NCBI GenBank assembly: GCA_008921705.1
Contig: VFFE01007125.1
Location: 601,976-665,975 of the forward strand
Reading direction: 5' to 3'
DNA length: 64,000 nt
Source: Burhinus oedicnemus
Taxonomy: Eukaryota > Chordata > Aves > Charadriiformes > Burhinidae
Part shown: positions 23,691-36,907 of the stretch, one piece after another
How positions within the stretch are numbered: the stretch's first letter is position 1
How the letters are laid out: each line of letters starts with the position of its first letter
Program-made: the position numbers and the translations under genes
Notes under the pieces: generated by a model
Seen by the model: only the letters and a program-made list of their open reading frames with translations
The model's database searches: none
What the model was told of the DNA's origin: nothing

Positions 23691-26600
23691 ACCAGAGCTT
23701 AATATCATCCCTAACTTTGAGTGCTTTAGGTTTTCTGTGGCAAGATATCGTTTTTTCAGTTCAGTGCAGAAATATCATCAAAACTTGTATGTTACACATG
23801 AGACTCTCAGAAAGGTCCTTGTTTTATGACCCAGCTCAACTAGACCCGTGCTTCCCACCTTGGTCGTGATGTGGTCTCACTTGGGCTTCGTGACCCCACC
23901 GGTCAGGCACAACTGCTCGACGAGATCCCTTTGGCTCCTCCCTGGATGTTACAGGCAGGGTTTGCTGAAACAAGGGAGCAGAGGACTTTGCAAGGTTTTT
24001 TGACCTCTGTGGAGTCTGCTGCAAGGTATGTTCCCTCCCTAGCCACAGCCATAGCCAAAGACTGTCGCCTGCCATACGACCCGGCACAGACTTTCACAGG
24101 CCACTTGTGTCCAACACAATCAAAGCAGAACAGAATGTGAGAGATTATGGCTGTAGAGGCAAGCACTCTACCAGCTCTCTTGACTTTAATTAGGCAACTG
24201 GAGAGGAATTGTGGCTGCTGTCTGTTAAGTCTAGGGAATTTTACAGGCTTTGCTCACACTAGAAGCCAGGAAAATTCAAGTTGCCAATCAGCAGCAATAA
24301 GAATACGAGGACCACTGTCATGATAGGCCAGTTCATGGCATGAATATGTAAGGCAGGAAGATATTTCTTGCTTCTTGTCATAGATGGGGAAGACCATCTT
24401 CAAAAAGGTGAAACACTTGATTAAAATCTATAAAAAGCTCTGTGACAATATGAGGAGCAAAACCTTAGTTCTTATAAGCAGAACATCTATTCTTAGTCTG
24501 GTAATTTTACCTTTGCAGCCGGATTTCACTTAAGTTCAACCTGATGACACATTTAGGGCCGTGGAATTGTATCTGTGTCTGTATCTGACTTTAATTCTCG
24601 TGCTCCATGCAGTTAGCCAGGAGTAAGGTACCAAATAATCCTGTAGGCTGAGCCTAGGACATTTGCTAATGCAAATCACTACAGTTGTATTGACTTAGGA
24701 GACTAGCTAAAGTACTGATTTCAAATTTGCAGGTTATTCATGTTTATAATTTGGTCTTCTATAATTAGAAGTCATCAAGACCCAATCAACACACTCTATC
24801 TGGCTTGTTATCAGTAAGTAAATGCTTCTTGGAACTGGCTTGTTTTGTTTCCTAACCAGCTGGTATATTAATCCCAGAAATTCAATATTTACTTAAGATA
24901 AAATGTCCTCCCAAGAGAAGTCAAAGCTAGAACGCTTCTGTCCTGAGCAAGCGCAGGAAGAACCAGTGGGAAATGTTCCTCTTTTCCAGAGCTCAGCAGT
25001 GGGAAAATGGAGGAAATAGCTAACATTGAAAATAGGAGGGAAAAAATGCAAAAAATGTGAGTGTGGAATGAAAAATGGGTGTGGGGTGAATTGTACATGA
25101 TGGAGTGTGACAACTTTTGAGCTCCAGCAATTGTTCAAGGATTTTCAGACTCTCCTCCATGGAAAATTTGGTCTCTCATATCCACGTGCTTTTTGATGGA
25201 ACCACTAGAGCTCCATCAGATGGACAAATGGTGGCCCTAATGTGGTGACATTAGTTTCCATGGACAATTACAAAGGTTACACATATGGTAAAGGTTTTAG
25301 CTAATAGTAACATTAGCAATAACAAACAGATCCTCCTGGGCAAGTGATCTGTTTCCTCCAATAAACTTAAATTACTGTATCCTTATAACTCCCACCTCCT
25401 GTGCTGTCTGGATTCGGCTAATACAGTTACATTATGGCAGGTTACAAAGTCATCTTCAGTTGATAGGTACACGTGTCTTTAGAGTTTTTCTGACCATTTT
25501 GTAACAGGTCTACGATGGGGATAAACAGAGAATCCAAATGTTTCAACTCATGATCACACCCCACTACACAGGTTTTCCTTTAATGCTAATATTAGAGATG
25601 TCCTTTCCATAGAAAAAGAAAAGTAAATCACGCACGTATGCAAACACGCACCACAAAGACAAAGCTCGCAATATTCAGAAATCTTTGCCTTTCTAGTTTG
25701 GTACCGATGTTTCTAGCCAGGCACACACAGTTTCTCGAGTTTCAAGGTGAGTGCCCGAGCTGCGAGAAATATAGAGAAAATCATTCGAACCATTTAGCAT
25801 GCAACGAGATGTCTCTTTGAGGGTTATAGATAGTCTCCAGAGCTACAATGAACAAAGGCTGCAGGAATGGAAAGAAATATAGCATAACATAGCACTATCC
25901 AGATATATCTTGGGACAGCTTCGAATATATGTTGGTTTGCCTGAAACAAATCAGGGGAAATCTGCCAATTCAACAGTCGTGGAAGATGTGACAGTTACTA
26001 GGTTCCATGTAAAGCCACAGTAACACCTCTTTGTTGACAAAGTTTCACTAGATGGAAAATCTTTCCACCTGAATTCCCTGGTCCCTTCCTAGCAGGAACT
26101 GAGTTTTACTATGGGAAGTGAGTTACTTGTGTTAGGAAAATTTGTATCTTACCAAAATATTCTGGAAACCTTTATTCATCACTAAATTAAGGGACAAATA
26201 CATATCCTGGGGAGAGGGAGAAGGGTAGACTAGACTTAGAAAAGTCTGTCTGAAAGCGGAGAACCACCGTCTGTAGTCATAAGGGACTACTGAGCACTGC
26301 ACTGTCACCCACTCCAGGTGTAAGGAGTGCCAAGCCCTCCAAACAAAACAAGACGACTTCTCCGCTGGAGGACTGGATGAAGGGAAGGGAGCTCAGAAAT
26401 ATAGCTTAAACACAGACACTGATATGTGGAAGTATAAAAGTGTCGTAATCTGGAGCTGCATTTTGCTCCAAATGACAGTTCTTTGCCTAAACGCAAGGGT
26501 CTGAAGTCGTTTTAGGCACCAAGACACATCCCGCTGGGCCTCCAGAAGGCAGCTATGCGATGTAAGAAGCTGCAAGTAAAACCACGGATTTCCAAAACAG

Positions 26601-27292
26601 TTTGGTCATTTTCTTACTGAGCATACCTTGTCCAAAAAGATCCAGAACATTATTGTTCTGTTGCTAACACTGCATTGCCATTACTGTACAGATACATACC
26701 CTAAATGTGTCCACAGGAAAGTGCCTGCATATGCCCTAGCGATGGGACTGTTTCCTATACTTGGGAGCCTAATGTAATTCGAAATACGTTATATTAGCCA
26801 AGTCATCTACACAAGGCTTGCAGATACAACAGAGGATGTACAGGAAACCTCCTTCCCTCTGGCAAGTACCAGGAGTCCAGGTGGAATAGCCCAGGGTTCT
26901 GTAAATTGTCCCAAACTTTTGTGTCTGGGCAACTGAATCTCACACTAGAGACCAAAACTCCTTATGGTGGAAAGCTAGTAATCTTATTCAGCAGAGTCTA
27001 GAGACAGATTCAGCTGACAAAATGCAGGTCTTTGCTTCAGGGAGAGATGTACAGCTTAATCGTATTAACCAGGTGTCCCTCAATTATAACGAGGTCAGAG
27101 ATACCCAGCCCACGTGTAACTAGCTACCTTTATGTGGATGAATACACTTGCTGGGTCCCTCACGAGGAGGTGAAGATCATCACCGTGTGCCAGTGCTGTT
27201 CTTTACTTCACATGCCTAAAGATCAGGCTTCCCTCAACACCTCTCCTAGCAAGAATTTATCTATCTGTTCCTACTCTCTCTTTCCATATAAC
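23691..27292. other. Unique non-coding sequence, no gene seen
   Basis: No recognisable exon, RNA gene or transposon. Open frames are up to about 89 codons and anonymous. Confidence 0.6.
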
Positions 27293-27466
27293 ACTGAAGC
27301 ACTTCACAATCATAAATTAATATGCCCTAGCAGATCCTCTATAAAGTAAGGAAACCACTTTTATCTCGATCCCACAAGGTGAGCGAGAGTTGTTAAGTGA
27401 GCTGCCCAGGACCATGTCAAGAAGTCTTTGGCACGGGGGCTGCAATACAGACTTCCTTCTGCCCAT
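27293..27466 (-). repeat. MIR-type SINE, long old copy
   Basis: The plus-strand order is that of an inverted MIR including its 3' part: GAAGCACTTCACAATCATAA, then TCTATAAAGTAAGGAAACC, CTTTTATCTCGATCCCACAA, the core GTTAAGTGAGCTGCCCAGG, then CTTTGGCACGGGGGCTGCAA and AGACTTCCTTCTGCCC. It is one of the longest and clearest MIR copies here, covering most of the element. Confidence 0.75.
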
Positions 27467-27523
27467 TCCCAAATAGTCACCCACCTGGAATTCCTGAAGC
27501 TGCAGTAACCGTGGTCAGCCACG

Positions 27524-27600
27524 TGTTATGGATGAAGGAGCTTGACATATGTGGGTCATGAGCTTTTCTAAGGTCACACAATGTCTTTCCTAGAGGCTCC
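27524..27600 (-). repeat. Second MIR-type fragment, adjacent and same strand
   Basis: TTATGGATGAAGGAGCTTG, then GGGTCATGAGCTTTTCTAAG and GTCACACAATGTC match the inverted MIR core. It lies about 57 bases beyond the longer copy and repeats the same part of the element, so it is a separate insertion or a tandem copy. Confidence 0.55.
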
Positions 27601-28538
27601 TTCCTTACCGGATGCACTGAGGACAACAAACCCCACTGAACAATGGGGTGAAATCAGTTGTTACCGGGCAATACAAAGTGAAAAGCGAGTAGGGCAATGG
27701 AAAAAAAAAAACAAAAAAAAAACAAAAGGAGATGAAAGCCTGAAAAACATTGCACGAAGGAAGGGAAACTGCAACATGATTCCCTGTGCCAGGCAGTTGG
27801 CCCCAGGCCAGGCGGTAATGAGGACCATCGCCCCGGCAGCACGAAGCCGTCCCTGCTCGCTGCGCCTCGGTTTGACCATGAACCTGGGTGTTCCAGCAGC
27901 AGCATGTGAAAATATTTAGTCTGCTGCAGAAGGGAATGTTTGGGAAAAAAGATAGGAAGGCCTGCATTCCTCCAACCCCACAGCCTGGTCCTCCCCACAT
28001 TCCCTGGCGCCCTGCCAGCCCTCGGGCTGGACGAGGTTTTTTGGGATCTTTTCTTATTTTTCTGTTTTCTTGCTCAGATCGAATGAGGAGCGAGTCTTGC
28101 TCTGCTATCAGCCCTTTGGTTAAAAATCAGAGACGGAGGAATCGCTGGGTGGATGTGGAAGGGTTTTGGAGAGCGGATGAAAATCCCTTTCTTCTTTAAT
28201 CCTCCCTCTGTCTCTGCACTGTCCACTGAGACAGGCAGCTCTACCAGACAAAGTCAGTCTTCCTGTCTTCCAGAGCCCCCAATCTTGGCCGTGACACCTA
28301 AAACTCACTAAAACACAGACATTCCTCTGGGCATAAGAATTTAAAAAAAAATAAATTAAAATTAAAATTCACTTTGCTTGCTGCAGAGGTGGGTTACAAA
28401 TGTTTTGCCCCAGCTCAAAAGGTAGCCCAAGGTACAGGGCAACAGAGAAGAGAGCTGGGAGAGCTGCATGGCTCCCAGAAGCCAGCATCCAAGAGAAAAT
28501 GGTCCTGGAGACAGCTGGATAACAAGTGAATTTTGTTG
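27601..28538. other. Unique non-coding sequence
   Basis: No gene recognised. A-rich interrupted runs lie at about 27701-27727 and 28340-28372, and a GC-richer stretch at 27780-27890. Open frames on both strands overlap one another and look like chance frames. Confidence 0.55.
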
Positions 28539-28657
28539 TCATTGCTCAATGCGGTTGGCATTGGCCATAGGAGATGAATTGAGCCGCTCAGAGGCCTCAG
28601 CCGGGTCATTTCTGCTTTCTCTGAACAGCTTCACTGCTTGATTCATCCACAGCTCAC
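28539..28657 (-). other. Weak candidate terminal exon, product not recognised
   Basis: On the minus strand, TTTTATTCTTTCATTTCACAG is a good polypyrimidine tract and 3' splice site. The sequence after it codes for 38 residues beginning ELWMNQAVKLF and ending ANANRIEQ before TGA at 28539-28541. Codon choice (GAG, GCC, CGG, AAC) resembles coding DNA more than its surroundings. Against it: CAG|GTGAGC at the same point also fits a donor consensus, no partner exon was found on that strand, no AATAAA was found near 28.3-28.5 kb on the minus strand, and the peptide is not recognised. Listed as a candidate only. Confidence 0.18.
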
Positions 28658-29480
28658 CTGTGAAATGAAAGAATAAAATATGGTGGTGTAAATTAGGCGC
28701 AGAAGGGGTTTCTCCCCCGTTAAGTGTGCTGTAAGGACATTTTGGATACATCTCGTCAAGAAAAAATAAAAAAAGATCAGCACCAGGGAGCATTCCCAGG
28801 CCCTGGAATTCAATTCCTCAGATGGGTAAATTGCTGCACCAGTCCCCAGCATGGTTTTGGCCCAGACCAACTAATACACTCCCAAGCAGGCATGCTTCAG
28901 AAATTAGCACCATCCAGGGACTGTTTCCCCATATACAATTCAGATACAGACACCCCGTTTTGTAGACTATGGAAGTTTAATAATTTAACTGTGGTCAGAC
29001 CATGCTTAGCTGGCTTCAGAGACAGAGAAATCCCCGAGCCAGAGCCTAGCTCTGTTTAGTTTACTGGTGCAGATGAAACCATTATTTGTTATTCTTCAGA
29101 AAAACTCACCAGCCGCAGGAATGGAGTTATCCATGGAAATCAAAAGGGGAAGCCTGGCCACAGTAGGACTGGTGGAGTTTTGCTCTCGATGGCTTTCAGG
29201 AAAGGATTGTTTCGTGAGGCTTAATGAGCTAAGAGAGGAGATCCCAGCCTGTTCAGCAGGCCTTTGACTTATGACCCATCTCATCCTCCCTTCCAGCCTT
29301 TTTCCATAGTATGGAAGAAACAAGTATTTGCTAGAGCAGGACGAGAAGCTCTTTCCCATTTGTTTGGAATTATCTATTTATGCAAAACCATCTCCATTCT
29401 GATACAGAAGGAGAACAATGAAACTTGAAAACATCTCATGCGATGAAATTCACAAACAAAGCAGGAGGTGAGAAGGGAGA
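28658..29480. other. Unique non-coding sequence
   Basis: No gene or transposon recognised. The longest frame (28724-29059, plus, 111 codons) has a non-ATG start and no domain features. Confidence 0.55.
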
Positions 29481-29842
29481 GGCAATTTGGTGGTATGCTT
29501 TATTCTGATTTCAGCTGCTTTTATGTGACATATGTTTTTTTTAAAAAAAAAAAAAAAAAAAAACTGGTAAGACTAGTCAAGCAGACCTAATGAGGGGGAA
29601 AAGAAGAAAGAAAAGGCAAATGCAAAAAAATGATAAGAATTTGAGACAATTTGACAAAGATAGAGCTTTCCAAAGTAATGTTATCGGGGTCACTATTTAC
29701 AATAAGATACTAAGAGTCCCACAGCACTTGCTGCTACCCATGCCAGTTGAGAGACTGGACTCTCTCTGACAGATTAGGCAGTATTATCAACCCTTCCTCA
29801 CCAAGGGGGAACTGGGAGACAGGAGCACTGAGTTCATCCAAC
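29481..29842 (+). repeat. Intact form of the unit seen around the 17.57-kb gap
   Basis: Here the two halves flanking the gap at 17.57 kb are contiguous and in the opposite order: GGCAATTTGGTGG to poly(A) (29481-29563), then CTGGTAAGAC to CATCCAAC (29564-29842). The A run is 21 bases. The sequence continues without a break on both sides, so this is probably the true genomic home of the unit. The segment near 29780-29842 resembles a very diverged inverted MIR (TATTATCAACCC then GGGGAACTGGGAGAC), but too weakly to call. Confidence 0.95.
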
Positions 29843-32800
29843 TAAATATGGACATCAACCACAGATCAACCCATCTCACCCTGGAGGAAAATCCAGTGGT
29901 TCAGAATAATTTCACCAATGCACTAACTGAAAGGCCTGCAAGATTAAGTCCTGCTTAAACAACATTTACTTGATGTCATCTGCATTAATGGAAGGGAAGC
30001 ACCAGGTTACTGGATGAGGAGTGTTACCTTCCACCACCCATCACCACCAGTCTGATGACTATATCCAGTTCCTGCTCTACCTGCAGGTAAAGTTTTCTCT
30101 TATTCTGAAAGCAGAGACACCTGCAGGTGAGGTGACCTGCACAAAGGTGCACAAGAAACTGGTCCTGCATCCTCCTCTTGCTGACCACATAACCATCCCC
30201 ATCCCTCACCGGTACTGTCATCTGTTAAATTCATTCAGGCTGAAGAAATCGCAGAGAGGGTCACTTGAGCCAGCACAGTTTAACTAGGCAGGTAGGGGTT
30301 TTTGTTTCTCCTAATATTAACCTCTGCAAGAGCAGCTGGCTACCTGTGGCAATCATCCATGAATGCATTTAACACTCACTTCAGTATTATCACCCAGAGC
30401 TCTTGACGGTGAGGACAAGGCAATTCACATATTTAACTCTCATTAATGCAATAGCTGTTGTACTCAGAAGTGCCTCCCTCCTCTTCCCCTCCTCTTCCCC
30501 TCCAGACACTCACTTTGACGTGGGCTGGGAGCAGAAAGCAAATGAAATTCCATCAAGCCTTGATTGTGTCTTTCTAATCTCAGGTCTGTTCACTCTTGGA
30601 TAAGATAAATAAGATGTATGTTATGGCCACATGTGAATTCTCCTATGGTTCCTTTTATACCTGTGAGTATATACACCTCCTTTCAGGATAGCTATTGTCC
30701 TGCTGGAAAGGGTCTATAAATCCCTCCTCAGATTAAGCATGTATTCCTTGAGCAGCCTGCAGCAGAGGTGTTTTTCTTGCACCAGCCATGACGCATCTCC
30801 ACTGGCATTATCCGTATTTTACATCCAGCTGGGGACATCGGCTGTGGACATTGCCGAAGAGATGTCAATGTGAATCGAGCGGACACAACCTGGTTTTACG
30901 TGAACATCCAACCAACGCTTTTCAATACGTAGAGATTGTGCCCCAACAATGGGCGCAGAATACACCCAGACACAGCTCCGTGGCACGAGTATCCCTTTGG
31001 AGAAACAGCCAGACATTTTGGTCCTGTTCTTCTGATAAAAGGCTGGGAGGGATGTTAGTAACCCGTGCTCTCGCCAGAGGCAAGGCTGTCATTTTGGGCT
31101 AGTTGTTGACTTGGCTGCCTGTTGAGTAACCCTCTGCCTGCAGATCTTCTACCTACAGCAAAAGAAGAAAACACCGATCAAAGGCGTTGCTCATTCCGGA
31201 TATGTGTCCTGCCCAAGATTTGTCTGAGAAAAGCCTCCTTTTAAGAAATAGTTCATTTGAATATGAAGGCAAAACAGCGATAGCCCTGCAAGGATATTTT
31301 TCTTGGGCAAATATTTGTAAACCATACGAGTGTTTGTGGCTTTACACAGCTGGAAATCATACATTGCCTCACCAGCACTGCAGTGTGTTTTGAGTGGAGG
31401 GGGAAGGGGATGCATTGTAAGCATTCAACCTTTCATTATCCCTCCACCCCTTCCTCCCTTCCTGACGTACCTTTCTTTATTTCTCTCATTTTCTCTTTCA
31501 GAAGAGGGGAGAAGTGAATGTATAGGATGTTTTATTTCTCATCCCTGTGCTCAATCCTTTTGATTTGTCCGAATCTGTCTACTTATCCATCCTAAACCAT
31601 AATGTTTTACCCAGTTTTACCCAGTTCCTTTCCCCCACTAGATTTAGATGTCACCTCTCCCCATGACAGTTATGTACTTGAATGAGCAGACTAAGTTGAT
31701 TTTGGAACAAGTGCTTGCCATTGCTTCTGCCCTTATGCAGCACCTTGCCTGACTGGGTTCTGCTCCACAGTGATGAATTCAAAGCGTTACTGTAAAAATA
31801 ATAATAATTGCAGCAACAGTAATACAGACAACAGTTACCGTATTTCACTTTGAATTTCCCAAACACGGATGCGTAAGCGAAACCTGTTTGCAGTTAGAAA
31901 TATTACGAAGCTTGCCACTCCCTGGGCATCCAAAGCCACTAGTTTATCCTCTAGTATTATTTTCTTATGCTTCAGCTGCAGCCTTCATACAATGTTTAAA
32001 CTTCAGAAGTACAAGCGTTTTTTAGCTTTTTCTTTTTTTTTCCCTGTTGACCCTAAACTTTAAGACAGAGCTACATGTTGCAAATGTTTTACTCATGGTA
32101 ACTCATCAATGCCTAAGCCAAACAGCATGTCCATTGAAAACTCTCTTTGATTTCATTTGCAAGTATGCAAATACTTTGAGTTTATCAGATACTTACTCTT
32201 ACCATGTTTAGTTACAACATGGCTTCATATGCAGAAGTGTCACTTCTGGCAGTATTTCCGGCACGAATTATTCATGCCTCTCTAACAATTTTTATTTCAA
32301 ATTATAAATTACCCTGCTTAATGCCTTGGGATCACACTGCCTTGGTTCAATGCTGCAAAAGTTGCAACACACTGGGATTTCGCACTGTCTCCAATGACTA
32401 TTGGCTTTTTTGTGAGCAAATATAAATACTTTTAGGACTTTAGATAAAATCTCCTGAACATCTATGAATTTCGACTGAGTTTCACTTTGAGATTTGGGCT
32501 GTGGGAGGTGTCAGTCACCCACTTCAGATCACACTGCTTGGTAAATCATACTGTCCACTCCATGATTTCAGTGGACTGAAGGAGGAAACCAAAGGAAGGA
32601 AGAAACAGAGGGAGAACCATTTTTCTTCCATTTATCTCCAAGGCATTTTGTGGAGATGACTTCCGAATACTGATGCCCATGTTGTCTCTACAAATAATAG
32701 AGAACAGTATCCCGCCTGTCTTAGGCATGCACCCACTTTTATACATTTCCTCTGGACGTCTCTTCATCATTAACAGGGAGGGAACAAAGATCTGACTTTT

Positions 32801-35800
32801 GGAAGACAGTGACCCATGACACGTAGACAACTGAGGTTTCTAGAAGAACCAGCCTGGCTCCCCACATACGTTTCTACCTCGGCTAATGTCAACCCCAGCC
32901 CAAAGTCAGGTTACCTGAGATGACAGCCACACTTTTAAATAATTATATGCACCCAAAAATAATTTTCTGGCAGTGATACCAGCTGGCAGAGAATGGCCCA
33001 TGTCCTTCCAGTTAAACTCTCTTACAAACCCAGGGTGGCAGTAAATACCTCAAACTGTATATTCGCCACGGTCGCTGGCTTATACCAACCTCAAATTGCG
33101 CATACGGATTTTTTTGGAAGACTACCAGTTGGTCCAGGACAAAACCATGCCAGGGAACATGCTAACAACTCATAAATATGAACTCAGCCACCTCCCAGTG
33201 CTTAGGAACACTCCCTGGCATTTTTAACTCAATAATATAACCACAGCCTGCATGGGCGCATGGCTCCCATGTCACATTCGCGCCACCAGGTTACACTGTT
33301 CATACCACAACACACCGACACATGTCTCATTCAAATGATTTCCCTTCTTCCCTACAGGTTCACCATGTCACTTCAGCCTTGACTGATCCTCTCCAGAGCC
33401 TTCATCCTTCTCTGCGACCCACAGAGGCAACCGCTCTGCTGGTGGCAGCCAGCACGGTCCCATGGGTATGAGGAGAACGATGCTGAGTTATATCTCCTGA
33501 GGGTCTGGCCCAAACTGATTAAACTTCCTCCACAGACTTGGTTTAGTTTTCCTTTACTGGAAAGAAGGTGTCTAAGGAATGTGATGATCTCAGTCGCATT
33601 CACGCTTCTTGAAGTGGAAGACTACCCACATCATCTGATCTTTCCTCAGTATTATTACAGCCTCACGCTGTGCTTTTTCAAGACCCTGTGGGCCAACGCG
33701 CTGTCCATGTGGCAAATAAAAGCCTCCAGACACCTGATCCTGGGGATGGAGCAGAGCCAGGGGGCTGTCAGCAGAAACAGTATTGTTCAAAGGGTGGGCT
33801 CGAAGCGGTGAGGTCAGCTGGTGTGCCAGAGCCATGAGTTGGCATTTAGTGGAGTGAATGCTTCACTCGCTGCCTCTCTCCTAACCCCGTGTCTGCTCTG
33901 CAGATGGGAAAACACATTCCTCTGTGCATGCCGATTCGTTCTGCCCTGTCACGCCAACATCGGTGTGGGTGCCTGAGGTTGCCGCTGAGGGATGAAACCC
34001 TCATCTGATTCCCAGATAACCCCTGCTGTTAATGCTCCCTCAGGACTGGGAGCTAAATACTCAGTTCTTCGTGATGTTAGAAGCCAGAAATACTTTTGCA
34101 TCTGGTTTTCATGGGATCTTGACATAAAGAGACTGGAATGCAAATGTCTTTGGGGGCTACTGCTCTGAATGAATCCTGATCTCCAGTTCTGTGTCTTTGA
34201 TCCTGAACCCCAGTTCTTTGCTTCAGTGCTTTCCCAGGAATGGATGACGTTCACTTTCTAATTCCCTCACAGAGAAACAGCCTTTGTGGGGTACAGACTG
34301 GTCTTAGGCAGAGTCATGTTATCCTTTGAACACCTCTGAGGGAGGAAGCCAGAACCACAGCATTTAATCTCCTATTATTGCAATATAAGCTTGGTTATCT
34401 ACGTCCACACTCATTCTGTAAAGACAACCCCCATCAAACGAGACCAGCCTCACGGTGCAATGGAATTGCGTCCACACTTGTGAACAGCACTAGGGCTTTT
34501 GGAGGCCCAGCCCATTTCTCCACGCTGCAAGAAGCTGACTCATTCTGGAAACTGTACCCCTGTGAATCATGTGAAAAATTATCCACGCTTCCTGGGCATG
34601 ATGGTCAAGAGACAGGGGCTCTGGCAAACCTTTTGGAAAGATACCTGTGCATCTTACACGCTTAAGTGTGTTAGCTTCTGCATTTCAGCAGAGACACTGT
34701 AGATGCTCATGCATAGGCCAGCAAAGTCAATTTCAAATAATCGCCTTTACCCATGAAGTGATGAAAAATTCATATTTTATGAAACAGAATTCATGTTAGA
34801 GTTCAGATTAATTCACCTGGCAAAGACAAGTACCAGTGACGGTCCTTCCCCTGCTTACAGGGGACAGAAGGTTACTCTTCAGGAGCCGGGATGGAGTGGA
34901 GGAAACACGTACAGATCCTCGCCAAAGAAAGAGACCTGTTGATCTGTTCCATACTGCTCTACAAACATTGTGTTTTCCTATCTGCTGGCAGAACATCTTC
35001 AGCCATGAGATCTATCATTCTGCTGCTTTTTTTTACCCTTCCAGAGGCCCAAAAGCCATGTGTTAATCATGTTATACTTACAAATGGCTTCTTGTGAAGG
35101 ACGGGCTCCATGTTTGTCGGTCATAAACCTGCAAATTGCTGGTTTTGTGGGTCAGGAAAGCATCTGAACCAAAACCCGGCTGCAGTAGCAACCGGTGTAG
35201 TAATATTCCCAAAGCATTGCCTCTCAAATGCCAGCAAATTGCCCCACTCTGTTAGGTTCTGTGCATTTCCACAGTGCAAAAGAATCGTTGACTCACTGTC
35301 ACGTGTAGTTTCGATATGAAATAAACAGTAGGAAAAGAGCTGGAAGGAGTTTTTTCAAACCTCACAATGACCACTACAGCTTCTCTGTGGGAAGGGTGGA
35401 AGCAGTCCACCACCCCAGGATAGATTTTCCATCAAGCCCTCCCAGGCACCTCTGGGCCAGAAGGCTGCTTGCTTTGCACTCTCCACTTTCTTTTTTCCAT
35501 ATTCTGTCTGAGAAAGGAGTTGAAGTGATTTCTGAAGGCCATGGGCTGTTTTCTCATATTATAAAATCAGGTATGACTCATTTGGCTTTCGGAGAGATTA
35601 AACTAGAGTTATCTCTGTCAAGGCAGAACAATTTCTTAGGATGTCAAACATGGATCCTGGTTGACTGAAATCACTACAGCCTTTCTTGATGGACAGTCTC
35701 CTTAGTTAGATAGCCAGTCCATCTTCAGGTAATAAAAGTTATCCAAACTCCCTGCCTGACTTAGTTCAGCAGATCCCTCAGCTCATTATTCTATTTACAA

Positions 35801-36150
35801 TTTCCTCATGGCTTAGCGAGAAACATTTGGGTCCCAAATCTGTTGCACAGATATAGGCATCTAGTGCCGCTTGGGACACCATAAGCTGACATTAGAACTA
35901 GGCTACCACATATGTTAAGTGACTGGTGAGAGACCAGTGCTCTTTTGGTGCAGCGACTGAAGGCAGAATTCCCCACAGCATCCCAAATAGTGTTAGACAT
36001 CAATTTTTGGGCAACTCTATTGACCTCTTAGATCACTCTCTTCAGCTTTCTTTCCACTAAATTTCCACTGACTTGTTGACTTACTTTGTTAAAAAGGTTA
36101 AAATGTTGACTATTCATAAGACACAGAATGTGAACAAAAGTAGGAAAATT
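29843..36150. other. Unique non-coding sequence, no gene seen
   Basis: Over 6 kb of mostly single-copy DNA. A possible inverted MIR relic lies near 30097-30180 (GCAGAGACACCTGCAGG then GGTGACCTGCACAAAGG), and an 11-bp pyrimidine tandem at 30481-30502. A pyrimidine-rich stretch is near 31434-31500 and a 10-bp tandem at 31605-31624. The AT-rich, repeat-free interval 32080-32330 has the texture of a conserved non-coding element, but this is unverifiable here. No frame exceeds about 104 codons. Confidence 0.55.
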
Positions 36151-36261
36151 ATAGAGTCACAAAATCATAGAATGGATGGGGTTGGAAGGGACCTTAAAGA
36201 TGATCTGGTTCCAGCCCCCCTGCCATGGGCAGAGACACCTTCCGCTAGACCAGGCTGCTCA
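36151..36261 (-). mobile_element. CR1 LINE 3' end fragment, minus strand
   Basis: Only the last ~110 bases of a CR1: tail units (AAAATCATAGAATGG), then GGGTTGGAAGGGACCTTAAA, GATGATCTGGTTCCAGCCC and CCTGCCATGGGCAGAGACAC. This is the non-coding 3' UTR, of the same type as the copy at 13333-14102 but on the other strand. It is severely truncated at the 5' end. Confidence 0.93.
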
Positions 36262-36907
36262 ATTCATTATTTGTGTCCCAATTTTTACATTTGTGAAAAA
36301 TAACATCATGTTTGCCATATTTCTACACACCCATGGAGGCATTTAAACTCTTCTGGTTAAAAAAACTCACCAGATTTAGGTCTATGAAAAGTCTATGCTG
36401 ATTCAGATCTAAGGGAGTAAGTTCGGGAAGCCAAACATTTTGAGATCAAATTAAAGTTAGACAAAAGTAAAATGCTCTGAAACGTATGATGTGGATGTCG
36501 AGTCCGCAGCACCAATAACTTTGCTCTACAGCCTTTTGCTCTGCCCCATTCCTACTGCACCATATGTTTACTGGAATGGGCAGATCCAGTGGTGCTCTGG
36601 GAAAAACAAATCTCTGAAAAAGCTTGCAGGATGCAACACATTGACTCTTACAAACACTGAGCCCCCGTTGCTCATTATTGTAGATATTTCCATCTTGTGA
36701 TGTCCAGCTAGACAAGTTTTACTTGTTGAAAGGTGCTGGTGACAGCCACTGCCACCTCATGACAACAACCACACTGACTGAGACCAAGAATCCTACTTTT
36801 CACAGTAGTCAGAAAAACATGCCCAAGGCAGATAACTAAATATCTTCAAGTGAGGGGACTTCCTGAGCTTCATGTGCTTTGCCTACTTAGTAATTCACCA
36901 CAGATTG
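36262..36907. other. Unique non-coding sequence between two CR1 copies
   Basis: About 650 bases without a recognisable gene or repeat. Confidence 0.6.

Noticed and set aside
29481..29842. Repeated unit at 17 and 29 kb as a new transposon
   Set aside because: The part order differs around a gap and the break points coincide with poly(A) runs and contig ends, which points to assembly rather than transposition.
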